From contig JAURVB010013580.1 of NCBI GenBank assembly GCA_033002965.1, positions 205,135-269,134 on the forward strand: a DNA stretch of 64,000 bases, in the 5' to 3' direction. The position numbers and the translations under genes were made by a program. Positions 31,392 through 42,682 of this stretch are shown one piece after another. Numbering within the stretch: the first letter of the stretch is position 1; every line of letters begins with the position of its first letter. The notes below the pieces were generated by a model. The model saw only the letters and a list, made by a program, of their open reading frames with translations. It made no database searches and was not told where the DNA came from. Origin of the DNA: Piper betle. Lineage: Eukaryota; Streptophyta; Magnoliopsida; Piperales; Piperaceae.

Positions 31392-31970
31392 ATGGCAAAC
31401 CTTGGTGGATTGATCAAGTTCTTTGTGCCAATTTTGGTGTGTTTAATGGCTGCTAGTGGTGGCCAAGCTTATGTCAGGTCCTCAGGCGTGAACCGGCAAT
31501 GGAGGGCAAGTCTTGGGTTGGGCCAAGAGCGGTTAACCCGCCTCCATTTCTTCTTCCACGATAGGGTGTCCGGAGACAATGCAACCGTGGCTGAGGTGGC
31601 CACGGCCAACATTACGGCCAGCTCGCCGACCTTGTTTGGCTCGTTGCTCATCGCCGACAACCCTTTAACGGAGGGGGCCGATCCGTTGTCGGAGGAGGTG
31701 GGGAGGGCTCAGGGAATGTATGGCTCGGTGGGAAGGGCGGAGATGCGGCTCATCATGGCCATGAGCTTTTCCTTCTCCACAGGGAGTTTCAATGGCAGCT
31801 CCCTAAGTATGCTGAGCCAGAACCCGATCACCAACCCGGTCAGGGAGCTCGCGATCGTCGGCGGCACCGGTAGGTTCTTGCTGGCCCGGGGATTTGCGAC
31901 GGTGAGGACGGTGGAGATGGTGGGGTTGAGCGCCATTGTTGAGTACAATGTGACGGTCGTCCACTATTGA
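31392..31970 (+). CDS. Dirigent family protein, copy 2
   Basis: Intronless, 192 residues, identical to copy 1 except phenylalanine for isoleucine at residue 168 in the strand after GGTGRF. Signal peptide (1-26), HFFFHD (52-57), four possible N-glycosylation sites and the ending VEYNVTVVHY are all present, so it should be functional and secreted. The upstream in-frame extension seen in the other copies is broken here, which supports the start at 31392. AATAAA at 32064-32069, about 95 bp after the stop, is a likely poly(A) signal. With copy 1 it forms one subgroup (L163, A116, M109); copies 3 and 4 form the other. The closest-neighbour changes are the G-box and the hAT-type insertion about 0.5 to 1.3 kb upstream. 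Confidence 0.95.
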   Translation: MANLGGLIKFFVPILVCLMAASGGQAYVRSSGVNRQWRASLGLGQERLTRLHFFFHDRVSGDNATVAEVATANITASSPTLFGSLLIADNPLTEGADPLSEEVGRAQGMYGSVGRAEMRLIMAMSFSFSTGSFNGSSLSMLSQNPITNPVRELAIVGGTGRFLLARGFATVRTVEMVGLSAIVEYNVTVVHY

Positions 31971-32569
31971 TGAGACACATTGACTGTAGATCAATGTATA
32001 CCTTGGATGCTTATTTCTTTGGTTGGTTTATTATGTCTTATATATACTATTGTTTACTCATGAAATAAATTAATATGATCTTATTTTGTTGGTTTGATAT
32101 ATGGTACCTTGATTCTTTGTTGGGCAATATTAAATCTTTTCTATTTATTTGCCGAGTGTACCTCATGATGCGTGAATTTCTAAAATAAGATTTAAGTTAC
32201 AATAGTGTTACCACTCACCAATTTTGCACACTAGCTAAGAGGGTGTCATTTAGTTAATCTACTCTTATTAATAAAAAAAATTAAATATACTTAAGCGATT
32301 CAACTAATCAAAAGGATAAAAAAATAAATCAAATTAATATATTCTATTTTATAATTTAATTAAAGTTTATTTTTAAAAATTAGATTGAGTATATTTGAAA
32401 ATTATAGTCAATTTCATTGTTTAATGTTCATTATTGATCGAGAATATATATATATAAATATATATAGATATATCATTAGAGTTTATCTTTATAATTGGCA
32501 ATATCATGATCTGACATCTTGGGGACTAGAGGCCACTTGAAGGGGAGAGAACATAACCCAATGGTCCGC
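31971..32569. other. Downstream region of dirigent gene 2
   Basis: AT-rich DNA matching 37584-38170 and, less closely, the regions after genes 1 and 4. It includes the AATAAA signal and a short TATA-rich run at about 32444-32475. No gene is seen. Confidence 0.55.
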
Positions 32570-34311
32570 CTAAGAATGCAGTGCGAAATTATAACTAAAT
32601 TATCCGAAATACCAAATCGCGAGGGATTGGAGTGTTCCCCCAAATTATATAGAATTGTGATTATACATTAGCGGGCCCTAGTTAGGGAATTTTCGATATG
32701 ATTGTGTGACTAGTTGATAGACTTGGATTGTGAAGCATTGATATGAGTGCATAATTTAGAATATTTAAATGCATCATTCAAATAGTAGGGATTATCTTTT
32801 TAATTTGATGTTAAGTATAGAGTAGGAGTTCGCCACTTAGGGGCGTGGCCACGATTGAAACTTAGACTAGGCTCGTTTAGAATTGGCTTGTGGTTTGATC
32901 ATCTCCTCTATTGTGATTTGGTTTAAAAGGGAAGTGGATGTGTCGACTGGTAGATTTATGGTATCCAACTTTACAGGAGCTATTTAGTCAATCATATTTT
33001 TTGATTAATAACCTTTAAGGATAAAATCCCTCGAATTTGTTTTGAAAACTCAGATCCAGATCGTGATGCCTTCAGGCCTACTATATTATAAGCCCTACCT
33101 GTACTTATATATATACAGTTTTTAGTTTTTCAGTGAGATGTGAAACAAGGGGATAATCAACTTGTACATACCACAAGCGGGTGCACGTGCCACTCAAAGC
33201 AGGATATGTATATTTAAGCAAGCCATTTTATTCTTGACGGCTCCTGATAACTCTACATTTTGAGTTCCTTAAACTCAGAGAAACATGAAGGATTATGGGT
33301 ACTACTATGTATTGCATGTATAAATGTGTCGATTCAAAGGGTAGTAAAAGCACCTACCTGAGAGTACTTGGCCTCAGTACTCAGGGTCTGAAGTTATACA
33401 GAGGATGTAGGTGGTTTTAGTATATTGGATTTCCTGAACGTGGGATAGTACGAAAATTTTGAGAGAAACATATGACCAGTTAGAATGAGACGTTGTTCAA
33501 GCTAAGGTTTACGACTTTTGATTAGTGCCCTTATGAATGATTCTACTGCAGAACAATATACAATTGATTTTATTTATAATGAGAGTCATCTCTAATGTGT
33601 TAGTTTGATTATTTATTTATTTTTAGACCAGTAACACTCATTAATAATTTTTTTGTATTATATATGCAGATGAGAACTTGAATGACTCAGCAATGTCAGA
33701 ACCACAAAGAAGCAGCAATGCACCATGCACATATGTACCTGCTGAGATTGAATAAAGATATAATGTGATAAAATGCTATGAATTGTTGTGGATAAATACT
33801 ATAATGTCTTATTGTAGGAATGTTTCTATGAAATAATAAAACGATCTGTGTGCGATGATTATTATTAATAGAATTGAACCGGACTAATAATGGGGTAAAG
33901 ACGTAACTGAAAAAGATAAAGTCTGTCATGATGTGATTGTTTTGTTAAAAATATAATGTTTTGACAATGTTTTAGGTTTTTATCATTACGTATATATACT
34001 GTTTCTTGTTGACATGGTGATCTATGTTGCACTTTTAGGAGAAATTCTATACTTTTTGTTTTAAAAATCGTTGTTTTTCGAAGGTTAACGGGTTTGCTTT
34101 GTTTTAAATATAGAGTGTATATCATATCATTGATCTAGAACAATGTTAGAGCCCAAACATCTCATCCATGTATTAAATATTTACATCACCATCTTGAAAT
34201 GCAGAATATAGATTTAAGTTGGGTTGACTGAATTAAGTATATTAGTGAACAATTCGGTCACATGTGACATTCCTAATTCGATTTGCGAGTGCGCCGAATT
34301 ATGGTGTTACA
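32570..34311 (+). mobile_element. LTR relic D in unit 2/3
   Basis: The segment from about 32740 onwards matches LTR positions in A, B and C: tgcatcatt, then gagtaggagttcgccactta (gagtaggagctcgccgccta in A and B), gatgcctt, cagtgagatgtgaa and cctgataactctac, ending ggtgttaca at 34311. It is much more diverged than the other LTRs and has no GC-rich island, so it is old. The left border is not clear; 32570 is where similarity with the downstream DNA of genes 1 and 4 stops. Small frames inside are not genes. Confidence 0.6.
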
Positions 34312-34430
34312 TATTATCATTATCTTTTTTATTTGTCTTAGTTTCTCTCATGTCAATTAGTAAAAAAATTGAAATCAATTTTATTTTTAAACATATTTGA
34401 ATAAATAAATGTTATATTCCTATGAATACT
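34312..34430. other. Spacer between LTR relic D and CACTA fragment
   Basis: AT-rich spacer present in every unit (181-293, 16689-16804, 39897-40010). Nothing else seen. Confidence 0.5.
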
Positions 34431-34431
34431 A

Positions 34432-34800
34432 GTAGAAAAATGGTCTTCAATGACCGCTAACGTAGTTGCTAAAAGTTTGATATCCGGTTGCAAATAATGT
34501 TTGCTACCGAATTTGTGACCAGGAATTAGCTCTAGTTATAGAAAACATGGCAATTAATTTCTTATGCGACAGTGTACTAACTTGGTCGTAATATTTGCAA
34601 CAGGATTGTCCTTCACATTTTAGTTTCAAAATTTAGAAGGTAAAATTGTTTCTTACTTCATTTTGCAACCACAAGTCCATTATAAATCCGGTTGCCAAAT
34701 TTTATCAAGCACAAGTCGGTCGCAAATATGGTCGCAAATATGGTTGCCAAATTTGTTCAAAATTGGTAGCTAATATGGTGCCCGATTTGCTCATAAAACA
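34432..34800 (+). mobile_element. CACTA-type end fragment, unit 3
   Basis: It starts tactagtagaaaaatgg, one base changed from the CACTAGTAGAAAAATGG of unit 0, and has the fullest set of subterminal repeats (ggttgcaaataatg, ggtcgtaatatttgcaa, ggtcgcaaatatggtcgcaa). It ends at a TA tract. Confidence 0.5.
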
Positions 34801-34804
34801 TCAC

Positions 34805-34808
<4 letters not shown>

Positions 34809-34844
<36 letters not shown>

Positions 34845-34858
34845 TATATACATATATT
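34809..34858. repeat. TA microsatellite
   Basis: Interrupted TA tract, at the place where E1-E3 are inserted in unit 2 and E4 after gene 4. Confidence 0.85.
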
Positions 34859-36883
34859 TCTTTTAGAAATGTAACTACACAAATATCAAAATGTATAAAA
34901 AAGGGTTTTACTTAGATGAGTTTAAAATTGGTTAACGTGATTTAGATGTTATTTAGTGCATGCAGGTAATATATATGACCATACAAAGTTTCGGACGTGA
35001 ACTTTTAGCATCGAGAATGATTTGAATTAATCTGTTGGAAGGGCTACGTACCTTCTCTGAAATGTCGAAGGTATAAATTTGGAGGTCCACTTCATCTGAG
35101 CATGCATTTGATACCACAACGTGTGTGTGAAGTTAACTGGATTGAATAGTAATGATTGAGATGAGTCAATCCTGGTGAGCTCTTAATTTTAAAATCCCAA
35201 AGTCACGTGACATATGATGATTTTTTCTCCCTTATAAGATGGAAGTTTGAGTTTGATTGTCAATGGTTTACTCAGACTTTATCTGAAGTACTTTGACAGT
35301 GAAGCTTCTAATTTGCATGCAGACCAACCATAAATATTGGAGACTCGATCAAATTCGAATTCGTTGAAAAGATCAAATTTGAACTACCATTTTATTTAGC
35401 AATCAAAATACACGTTTACTTGCATATTTCATTGTATGATGACATAAGTTTAATACACGGTGTAATTTTTTATAATTTGACACCACCTAGCTACATGCCC
35501 ACATGAGCACAATTCACAAGTGATTCACTTAGGTTTTGGACTATGCCCGTTTTCAATATGAGATGAAAACAGAGAACGTATTTAAATCTTCTTTAATATA
35601 TAAAGAACTGAGGGTATGGGAGGAAATCATGCACGAAAAACAATAATCTGATGACTGACTTAGATTAATGAAATCACGCAAAAGAAAATTTTAGATTAGT
35701 AAAACATGATTCAAGCTAGCCGCCAATAATGTTTTTGACTCAAAAGATTTATTTCTGAAATCAAAATTCCCCTCCCAGCGCTAAGTACAAAATTTTAAAA
35801 TTTGACGATAAAATAACCTGACAATTAAGATTGCCGCAAAAAATATTAAATTTGTGTTTGAAATATAACATGGAACGTCAATATAATTTAAAACTAGATG
35901 TTCATAAGAGTGAATATCATTAAACTAGATGTTCATAAGGTAATATTAAACGAATTTATAACCTGACAATATCTAGAACATATATGACATGAATATTTAA
36001 CAAGGTTTAACAACATAATTAAATTCGATAGAAGGGGATCTTTTATTTCAAAACATGTTGGTACTTTAAAACTTCTTCCCATCTCCTCTAGTTAAGCCTT
36101 TTTTTATTCATATGATCTTGAATTCTGCTTTCAAAAAAACCACTTGACTTCCATGTTGCTTGGGGAAAAAACTGACTTTTGTATTACGTATGGGAGACTC
36201 AAATCATAGTTAATAAAATATTATTTAAACATCTTATGGGAAAAGTTTTTAGGTATGTCACATTCCATGTCAAAAAATTTACAGCCTATGAAGTATTACC
36301 ACGACCTCTTCGGCACCTATTGGGCCTGTAAGTATGAAAAATATCGGTTTAGGTTTAGCTCGATCGGGTCTTAAATAAGGTAATTTGTATAAAAATCAAT
36401 GTTTAAACAGATCGGACAGATGGAAGTTTCGATTTTCTCTTTGGAATGGTAAGACTTGGGCAGAACTTGACTCACATGTCATTGTAATTCGCTCATGCCA
36501 TTGTAGTGGTCGGTAACATGGAAAAGATGATGGCATATGTAAAAATTTTCTAGGTCAGAGGTGTACGTCGATATTCGAGTGAGAAAGATAGGAGGTTGGT
36601 CAAAGGTGTATTGAACAGTACCCAGTTCCCACATTTTTCCGTTCTCACCTCAACAATGTTTCTCTAAGCGACCAATCAGCAATAAAGTGCTACATTTCAA
36701 CAATAAAGTACGTTCATTAAAATTTTTGGACTTGAAATTCAGAGCACATGATATGGACGCTAACGACTGACTCGGTATAAACATACAATTCAATATTATA
36801 TGCCGTGTTAAATCTTCCAGCACACTCGTATTGATACTACGTTTCCCGTATTTCATATTAGTTCACGCCTACCCTTTGGACTC
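34859..36883. promoter_or_regulatory. Upstream region of dirigent gene 3
   Basis: About 2 kb matching the other units, including the 36205-36480 segment shared with units 0 and 4. Relative to gene 1 there is a deletion around 35930-36000 and another just before the CCAAT box (36672-36676), bringing a second caataaag close to it. No gene. Confidence 0.55.
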
Positions 36884-36891
36884 TATATAAG
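36884..36891 (+). promoter_or_regulatory. TATA box of dirigent gene 3
   Basis: TATATAAG, 121 bp before the ATG at 37005. Confidence 0.8.
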
Positions 36892-37004
36892 CACCACCAT
36901 ATGTGATCTCTAGTCCCCATCCACCTCTCCTCAACTCACAATTGTGGTATAGCAAGGAAGAGCAAAACCTAGTGCAAACAGGGTACACATATATAGAGAA
37001 AGAC

Positions 37005-37583
37005 ATGGCAAACCTTGGTGGATTGATCAAGTTCTTTGTGCCAATTTTGGTGTGTTTAATGGCTGCTACTGGTGGCCAAGCTTCTGTCAGGTCCTCAGGC
37101 GTGAACCGGCAATGGAGGGCAAGTCTTGGGTTGGGCCAAGAGAGGTTAACCCGCCTCCATTTCTTCTTCCATGATAGGGTGTCCGGAGACAATGCAACTG
37201 TGGCTGAGGTGGCCACGGCCAACATTACGGCCAGCTCGCCGACCTTGTTTGGCTCGTTGCTCATCGCCGACAACCCTTTAACGGAGGGGGCCGATCCGTT
37301 GTCGGAGGAGGTGGGGAGGGCTCAGGGAGTGTATGGCTCGGTGGGAAGGGAGGAGATGCGGCTCATCATGGCCATGAGCTTTTCCTTCTCCACAGGGAGT
37401 TTCAATGGCAGCTCGCTAAGTATGCTGAGCCAGAACCCGATCACCAACCCGGTCCGGGAGCTTGCCATCGTCGGCGGCACCGGTAGATTTCGGCTTGCCC
37501 GGGGAATTGCGACGGTGAGGACGGTGGAGATGGTGGGGTTGAGCGCCATTGTTGAGTACAATGTGACGGTCGTCCACTATTGA
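37005..37583 (+). CDS. Dirigent family protein, copy 3
   Basis: Intronless, 192 residues. Compared with copy 1 it has T22 and S27 around the signal-peptide cleavage site, V109, E116 and R163. The residue at 163 changes GRFLLARG to GRFRLARG, a charge change next to the conserved strand after GGTGRF; copy 4 shares it. HFFFHD (52-57), the four possible N-glycosylation sites and the ending VEYNVTVVHY are intact, so the protein is likely active and secreted. An in-frame ATG at 36903 lies 12 bp after the TATA box and is not the likely start. A poly(A) signal AATAAA is at 37677-37682. Confidence 0.95.
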   Translation: MANLGGLIKFFVPILVCLMAATGGQASVRSSGVNRQWRASLGLGQERLTRLHFFFHDRVSGDNATVAEVATANITASSPTLFGSLLIADNPLTEGADPLSEEVGRAQGVYGSVGREEMRLIMAMSFSFSTGSFNGSSLSMLSQNPITNPVRELAIVGGTGRFRLARGIATVRTVEMVGLSAIVEYNVTVVHY

Positions 37584-38053
37584 TGAGACACATTGACTGT
37601 GGATCAATGTATACCTTGGATGCTTATTTCTTTGGTTGGTTTATCATGTCTTATATGCACTAGTGTTTACTTATGAAATAAATTAATATGATCTCATTTT
37701 GTTGGTTTTATAGTGTTACCTTCATGCTTTGTCGGGCAATATTAAATCTTTTCTAATTATTTGGCGAGTGTACCTCATGATGCGTGAACTTCTAAAATAA
37801 GAATTAAGTTACTATAGTGTTACCACTCGCCAATTTTGCACACAAGCTAAGAGGGTGTCATTAGATAATCCACTCTTTTATTAAAATGAAATTAAATATA
37901 CTTAAGCTATTCAACTAATCAAAAGAATATAAATAAATAAATAAAATTAATATATTCTATTTTTTAATTTAATTAAAATTTATCTTTAAAAGTTAGATTG
38001 AATATATTTAAAAATTATAGTCAATTTCATTATTCAATGATCATTATTAATCG

Positions 38054-38092
<39 letters not shown>

Positions 38093-38169
38093 ATTAGAGT
38101 TTATCTTTATAATAGGCAACATCATGATCTCACATTTGGGGACTAGAAGCCACTTGAATGGGAGAGATC
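37584..38169. other. Downstream region of dirigent gene 3
   Basis: AT-rich; includes AATAAA and a TA microsatellite at about 38057-38092 where unit 2 has a shorter one. No gene. Confidence 0.55.
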
Positions 38170-39896
38170 ATAACCCAACGGTCTGTCTAAGAATGCAGCC
38201 CAAAATTATAACTAAATTATCCGAAATACCAAATCGCGAGGACTTGGAGTGTTCACCTAAATTATATAGAATTGTGATTATACATTAGCGGGCCCTCGTT
38301 AGGGAATTTTCGATATGATTGTTTGACTAGTTGATAGACTTGGATTGTGATGTATTGATATGAGTGTATAATTTAGAATATGTGAATGCATCATTGAAAT
38401 AGTAGGGATTAGCTTTTTAATTTGATGTGTAAGTACAGAATAAAAGCTCCCGCTTAGGTGCATGGCCACAATTGAAAGATATACTAGGCTCGTTTAGAAC
38501 TGGCTTGTGGTTTGATCATCTCCTCTACTGTGATTTGGTTTAACAGGTAAGTGGACGTATCGAGTAGCAGATTTATCGTATTTTTCAATTAATAACTTTT
38601 GAGAATAAGATCCCTCGAATTTATTTTTGAAAATTTAGATCCAGATCATGATGCCTTTGTGCCTACTATATTATAATCCCTACCCATAATTATATATATA
38701 CAGTTTTTTAGTTTTTCAGGGAGATGTGAGACAAGGAGACAATCAACTTGTACATACCATAAGTGGGTGCACGTGCCACTCAAAGCGGGATATGTATTTG
38801 CAAACAAACCATTTTATTCTTGAGGGATCTTGACAACTATACACTTTGAGTTCCTTAAACCAGAGAAACATGAAGGATTATGGGTACTACTATGTATTGC
38901 ATATATAAATGTGTAGATTCAAAGGGTTGTAAAAGCACCTGCCTGAGAGTATTCAGCCTCAGTACTCAGGGTCTAAAGTTATACGGAGGATGTAGAGGGT
39001 TTTAATATATTGGATTTCCTGAACGTGGGATAGTACGAAAATTTTGAGAGAGACGTATAACCAATTAGAATGAGATGTTGTTCAAGCCAATGTTTAAGAT
39101 TTTTGATTAGTGCCCTTATGAATGATTCTAATGCAGAACAATATACGATTGATTTTATTTATCATGAGAGTCATCTTTCATGTGTCAGTTTGATTATTTA
39201 GTTATTTTTAAACCAATAACACTCGTTAATGATTTTTTCGTATTATATATGCAGATGAGAACCAAAATAACTGAGCAATGTCGGAACAACAAAGAAGCAA
39301 CAATGCACCATGCACATATATACCTGCTGAGATTGAATAAAGATGTAATGTTATGAACTGCTATGAATTGTTGTGGATAAATACTATAATGTCTTATTGT
39401 AGGAAATGTTTCTATGAAATAATGAAAAGATATGTGTATGATGATTATTATTAATAGAATTGAACATGACAGAGTAATGGGGTCAAGACCTAATTGAAAA
39501 AGATAAAGTCTATCATGATGTGATTGTTTTGTGAAAAATATAATGTTTTGACAATGTTTTAGGTTTTTATCGTTACGTATATATACTGTTTCTTGTTGAC
39601 ATTGTGATCCATGTACACTTTTAGGGGAAATTCTATCCTTTTTATTTTAAAAATCGTTGCTTTTCGAATGTTAAGGGGTTTGTTTTGTTTTGAATATAGA
39701 GTGTATATCATATTATTGATCTAGAGCAATGTTAGAACTTAAACATCTCATTCATGTATTAAATATTCACATCACTATCTTGAAATGCTGAATGTAGATC
39801 TAGCTTGGATTGACTGAATTAAGTATATTAGCGAATAATTCGGTCATATGTGGCATTCCTAGTTCGGTTCACGAGTGAGCCGAATTATGGTGTTAT
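38170..39896 (+). mobile_element. LTR relic D in unit 3/4
   Basis: A close copy of 32570-34311 with small deletions; it ends at tggtgttata, one base changed from the LTR terminus. It was duplicated with the gene unit and did not insert independently, since its flanks match those of the unit 2 copy. Confidence 0.6.
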
Positions 39897-40012
39897 ATAT
39901 TGTTATTATCTTTTTTATTTTTCTTAGTTTCTCTCATGTCAATTTGTAAAAAAATTGAAATCAATTTTGTTTTAAAAAATATTTGAATAAATAAATGTTA
40001 TATTCCTATGAA

Positions 40013-40390
40013 AACTAGCAGAAAAATGGTCTTCAATGACCGCTAATGCAATTGCTAGAAGTTTGATATCCAGTTGCAAATAATGTTTGCCACCGGATTT
40101 GTGACTGGGAATTAGCTCTAGTTATGGAAAATGTGGCAATTAATTTCTTACGCGACAGTGTACTAACTTGGTCGTAATATTTGCAACAAGATTGTCCGTC
40201 ACATTTTAGTTTAAAAATCTAGAGCATAAAATTGTTTCTTACTTCATTTTGCAACCACAAGTCGATTATAAATCCGGCTGCCAAATTTTATCAAGCACAA
40301 GTCGGTCGCAAATATGGTCATAAATATGGTTGCCAAAGTTGTTAAAAATTGGTAGCTAATATGGCGCCGGATTTGCTCATAAAACATTAC

Positions 40391-40392
<2 letters not shown>
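40013..40392 (+). mobile_element. CACTA-type end fragment, unit 4
   Basis: Starts aactagcagaaaaatgg, a decayed CACTA terminus, with the same subterminal repeats. It ends at the TA tract 40397-40422. Confidence 0.5.
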
Positions 40393-40425
<33 letters not shown>

Positions 40426-41804
40426 TTTAGGAATGTAACTACACAAATATCAAAATGTATAAAAATGGGTTTTACTTAGATGAGTTCAAAATTGGTTAAC
40501 GTGATTTAGATGTTATTTAGTGCATGCAGGTAATATATAAGACCATACAAAGTTTCGGACGTAAACTTTTAGCATCGAGAATGTTTTGAATTAATCTGTT
40601 GGAAGGGCTACGTACCTTCTCTGAAATGTCGAAGTTATAAATTTGGAGGTTCACTTCATCTGAGCTTGCATTTGATACCACAACGTGTTTGTGAAGTTAT
40701 CTGGATTGACTAGTAAAGATTGAGATGAGTCAATCATGGTGAGCTCTTAATTTTAAAATCCCAAAGTCAGGTGACATATGATTATTCTTTTCTCCCTTAT
40801 AAGATGGAAGTTTGAGCTTGATTGTCAATGCTTTACTCAGACTTTGTCTGAAGTACTTTGAGCTTCAAACGGACATATATTTAGTTTAATCAATGGTGTA
40901 ATTTTTTATAATTTGACACCTAGCTACATGCCCACATGATCACAATTCAGAAGTGATTCACTTAGGTTTTGGACTATGACCGTTTTCAATATGAGATGAA
41001 AACAGAGAATGTATTTAAATCTTCTTTAATATATAAAGAATTGAGGGTACAGATGGGAAAAAATCATGCAGGAAAAACAATAATCTGATGACTGACTTAG
41101 ATTAATGAAATCACGCGAAAAGAACATTTTGATTAATAAAACATGATTCAAGCTAGCCGCCAATATTGTTTTTATGACTCAAAAGACTTATTTCTGAAAT
41201 CAAAATCATAGTTAATAAAATATTATTTAAACTTCTTATGGGAAAAGTTTTTAGGTGTGCCACATTCCATGTCAAAAAATTTACACCCGTGCATCAAGTA
41301 TTACCACGAAGTCTTCGGCACCTATTTGGACTTTAAGTATGAAAAATATCGGTTCAGGTTTAGCTTAATTGGTCCTTAAATTAGGTAATTTCTGTAAAAA
41401 TCAATTTTTAAATCGATCATTCTGATGGAAGTTTCAATTTTCAGTTTGTAGCGGTAAGACTTGGGAAGAACTTGACCCACGTATCTACTTTGCACTAAGT
41501 TGTACAAATATGGAAGAAATAATAAAAAGACCTCAAATTCTGAAAAAAAGCCCAAATTAAGAGATATCATTATACCATTTCTATATAATAACTGTAATTA
41601 TATTATCAAAATATATCATCAAACTAAAACGATAAAAGTAAAGAACTTATAATAACTACAGTCACTCACTTGGAAGGAAAATTAGACTTTTGTACAATAT
41701 AATAAATAAATAGTTTTTTAGTAGTTATGATAAAGTGATTAATTTCAATTGTTATTATGGTTTAAGAAAAAGTAACTTGCTTATGACATTGTAGTGGTCG
41801 GTAA

Positions 41805-41962
41805 TAGGGTTGATAAATGAGCGAGTTTAATACTCTCTTACTCAAATTCGGCTTTAAGGATTCGAGTTTAAATTCAAGTATATAAATGTCAAGTTTTAAA
41901 TTGAATCAAACTGAGCCAAATACCAAATGCTCACCAACTGGCCCGATCAATTATCAACCATA
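41805..41962. mobile_element. Shortened hAT-type element, unit 4
   Basis: 158 bp from TAGGGTTGATAAATGAGCGAG to GATCAATTATCAACCATA, flanked by gtcggtaa and accggtaa. Same position and ends as the 630-bp copy at 14855-15484, with the middle deleted. The sites in units 1, 2 and 3 are empty (ggtcggtaatatgg, ggtcggtaacatgg). Confidence 0.65.
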
Positions 41963-42150
41963 ACCGGTAACATGTGAAAGAAGATGGCATATGTGCAAAT
42001 TTTCTAGGTAAGAGGTGTAGGTGGATATTCGAGGGAGAGAGATAGGAGGTTGGTCAAACCGTGTACCGGACAGTGCCCACATTTTTCAGTTCTCACCTCA
42101 CCAATGTTTCTTTATGCCATTGTTGTAAAAAAAATGTTTCTTCATTTCCA

Positions 42151-42350
42151 GCTTGGACCAATCAGCAATAAAGTTCTACATTTGAAAAAAATGTTTCTTT
42201 ATTTTACTTTAGAAAAATGTTTTTTATTTCGCTTGGACCAATCAGCAATAAAGTTCTACATTTGAAAAAAATGTTTCTTTATTTTACTTTAGAAAAATGT
42301 TTTTTATTTCGCTAGGACCAATCAGCAATAAAGTGCTACATTTGAACAAG
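42151..42350. repeat. 80-bp tandem repeat with CCAAT boxes
   Basis: Two full copies (42151-42230 and 42231-42310) that read the same and a third partial copy from 42311. Each begins with gcttggaccaatcagcaata, so three CCAAT boxes lie at 42158-42162, 42238-42242 and 42318-42322. Genes 1, 2 and 3 have one each. The array is about 0.2 to 0.4 kb before the TATA box of gene 4. Confidence 0.9.
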
Positions 42351-42561
42351 AAATGCGGACATGAAATCTAGAAGGCATATCTTAGTACCCCTCTATAAAA
42401 TTTTTGGACTCGAAATTCTGAGCACATGATATGGACGCTAATGACTAACTCGGTACAAACATACAATTCAATATTATATGCCGTGTTAAATCTTCCAGCA
42501 CACTCGTATTGATAGTACTTTTCCCGTATTTCATATTAGTTCACGCCTACCCTTTGGACTC

Positions 42562-42569
42562 TATATAAG
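42562..42569 (+). promoter_or_regulatory. TATA box of dirigent gene 4
   Basis: TATATAAG, 121 bp before the ATG at 42683. Confidence 0.8.
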
Positions 42570-42682
42570 CACCACCATATGTGATCTCTAGTCCCCATCC
42601 ACCTCTCCTCAATTCACAATTGTGGTATAGCAAGGAAGAGCAAAACCTAGTGCCAACAGGGTACACATATATAGAGAAAGAC

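Larger units (their letters stand above)
40423..42561. promoter_or_regulatory. Upstream region of dirigent gene 4
   Basis: About 2.1 kb. Two deletions relative to the other units are visible near 40863 and 41208. The 41210-41480 segment is shared with units 0 and 3. A hAT-type remnant (41805-41962) and an 80-bp tandem repeat (42151-42350) lie inside. No gene; the 71-residue frame at 42050 is produced by the tandem repeat. Confidence 0.55.
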
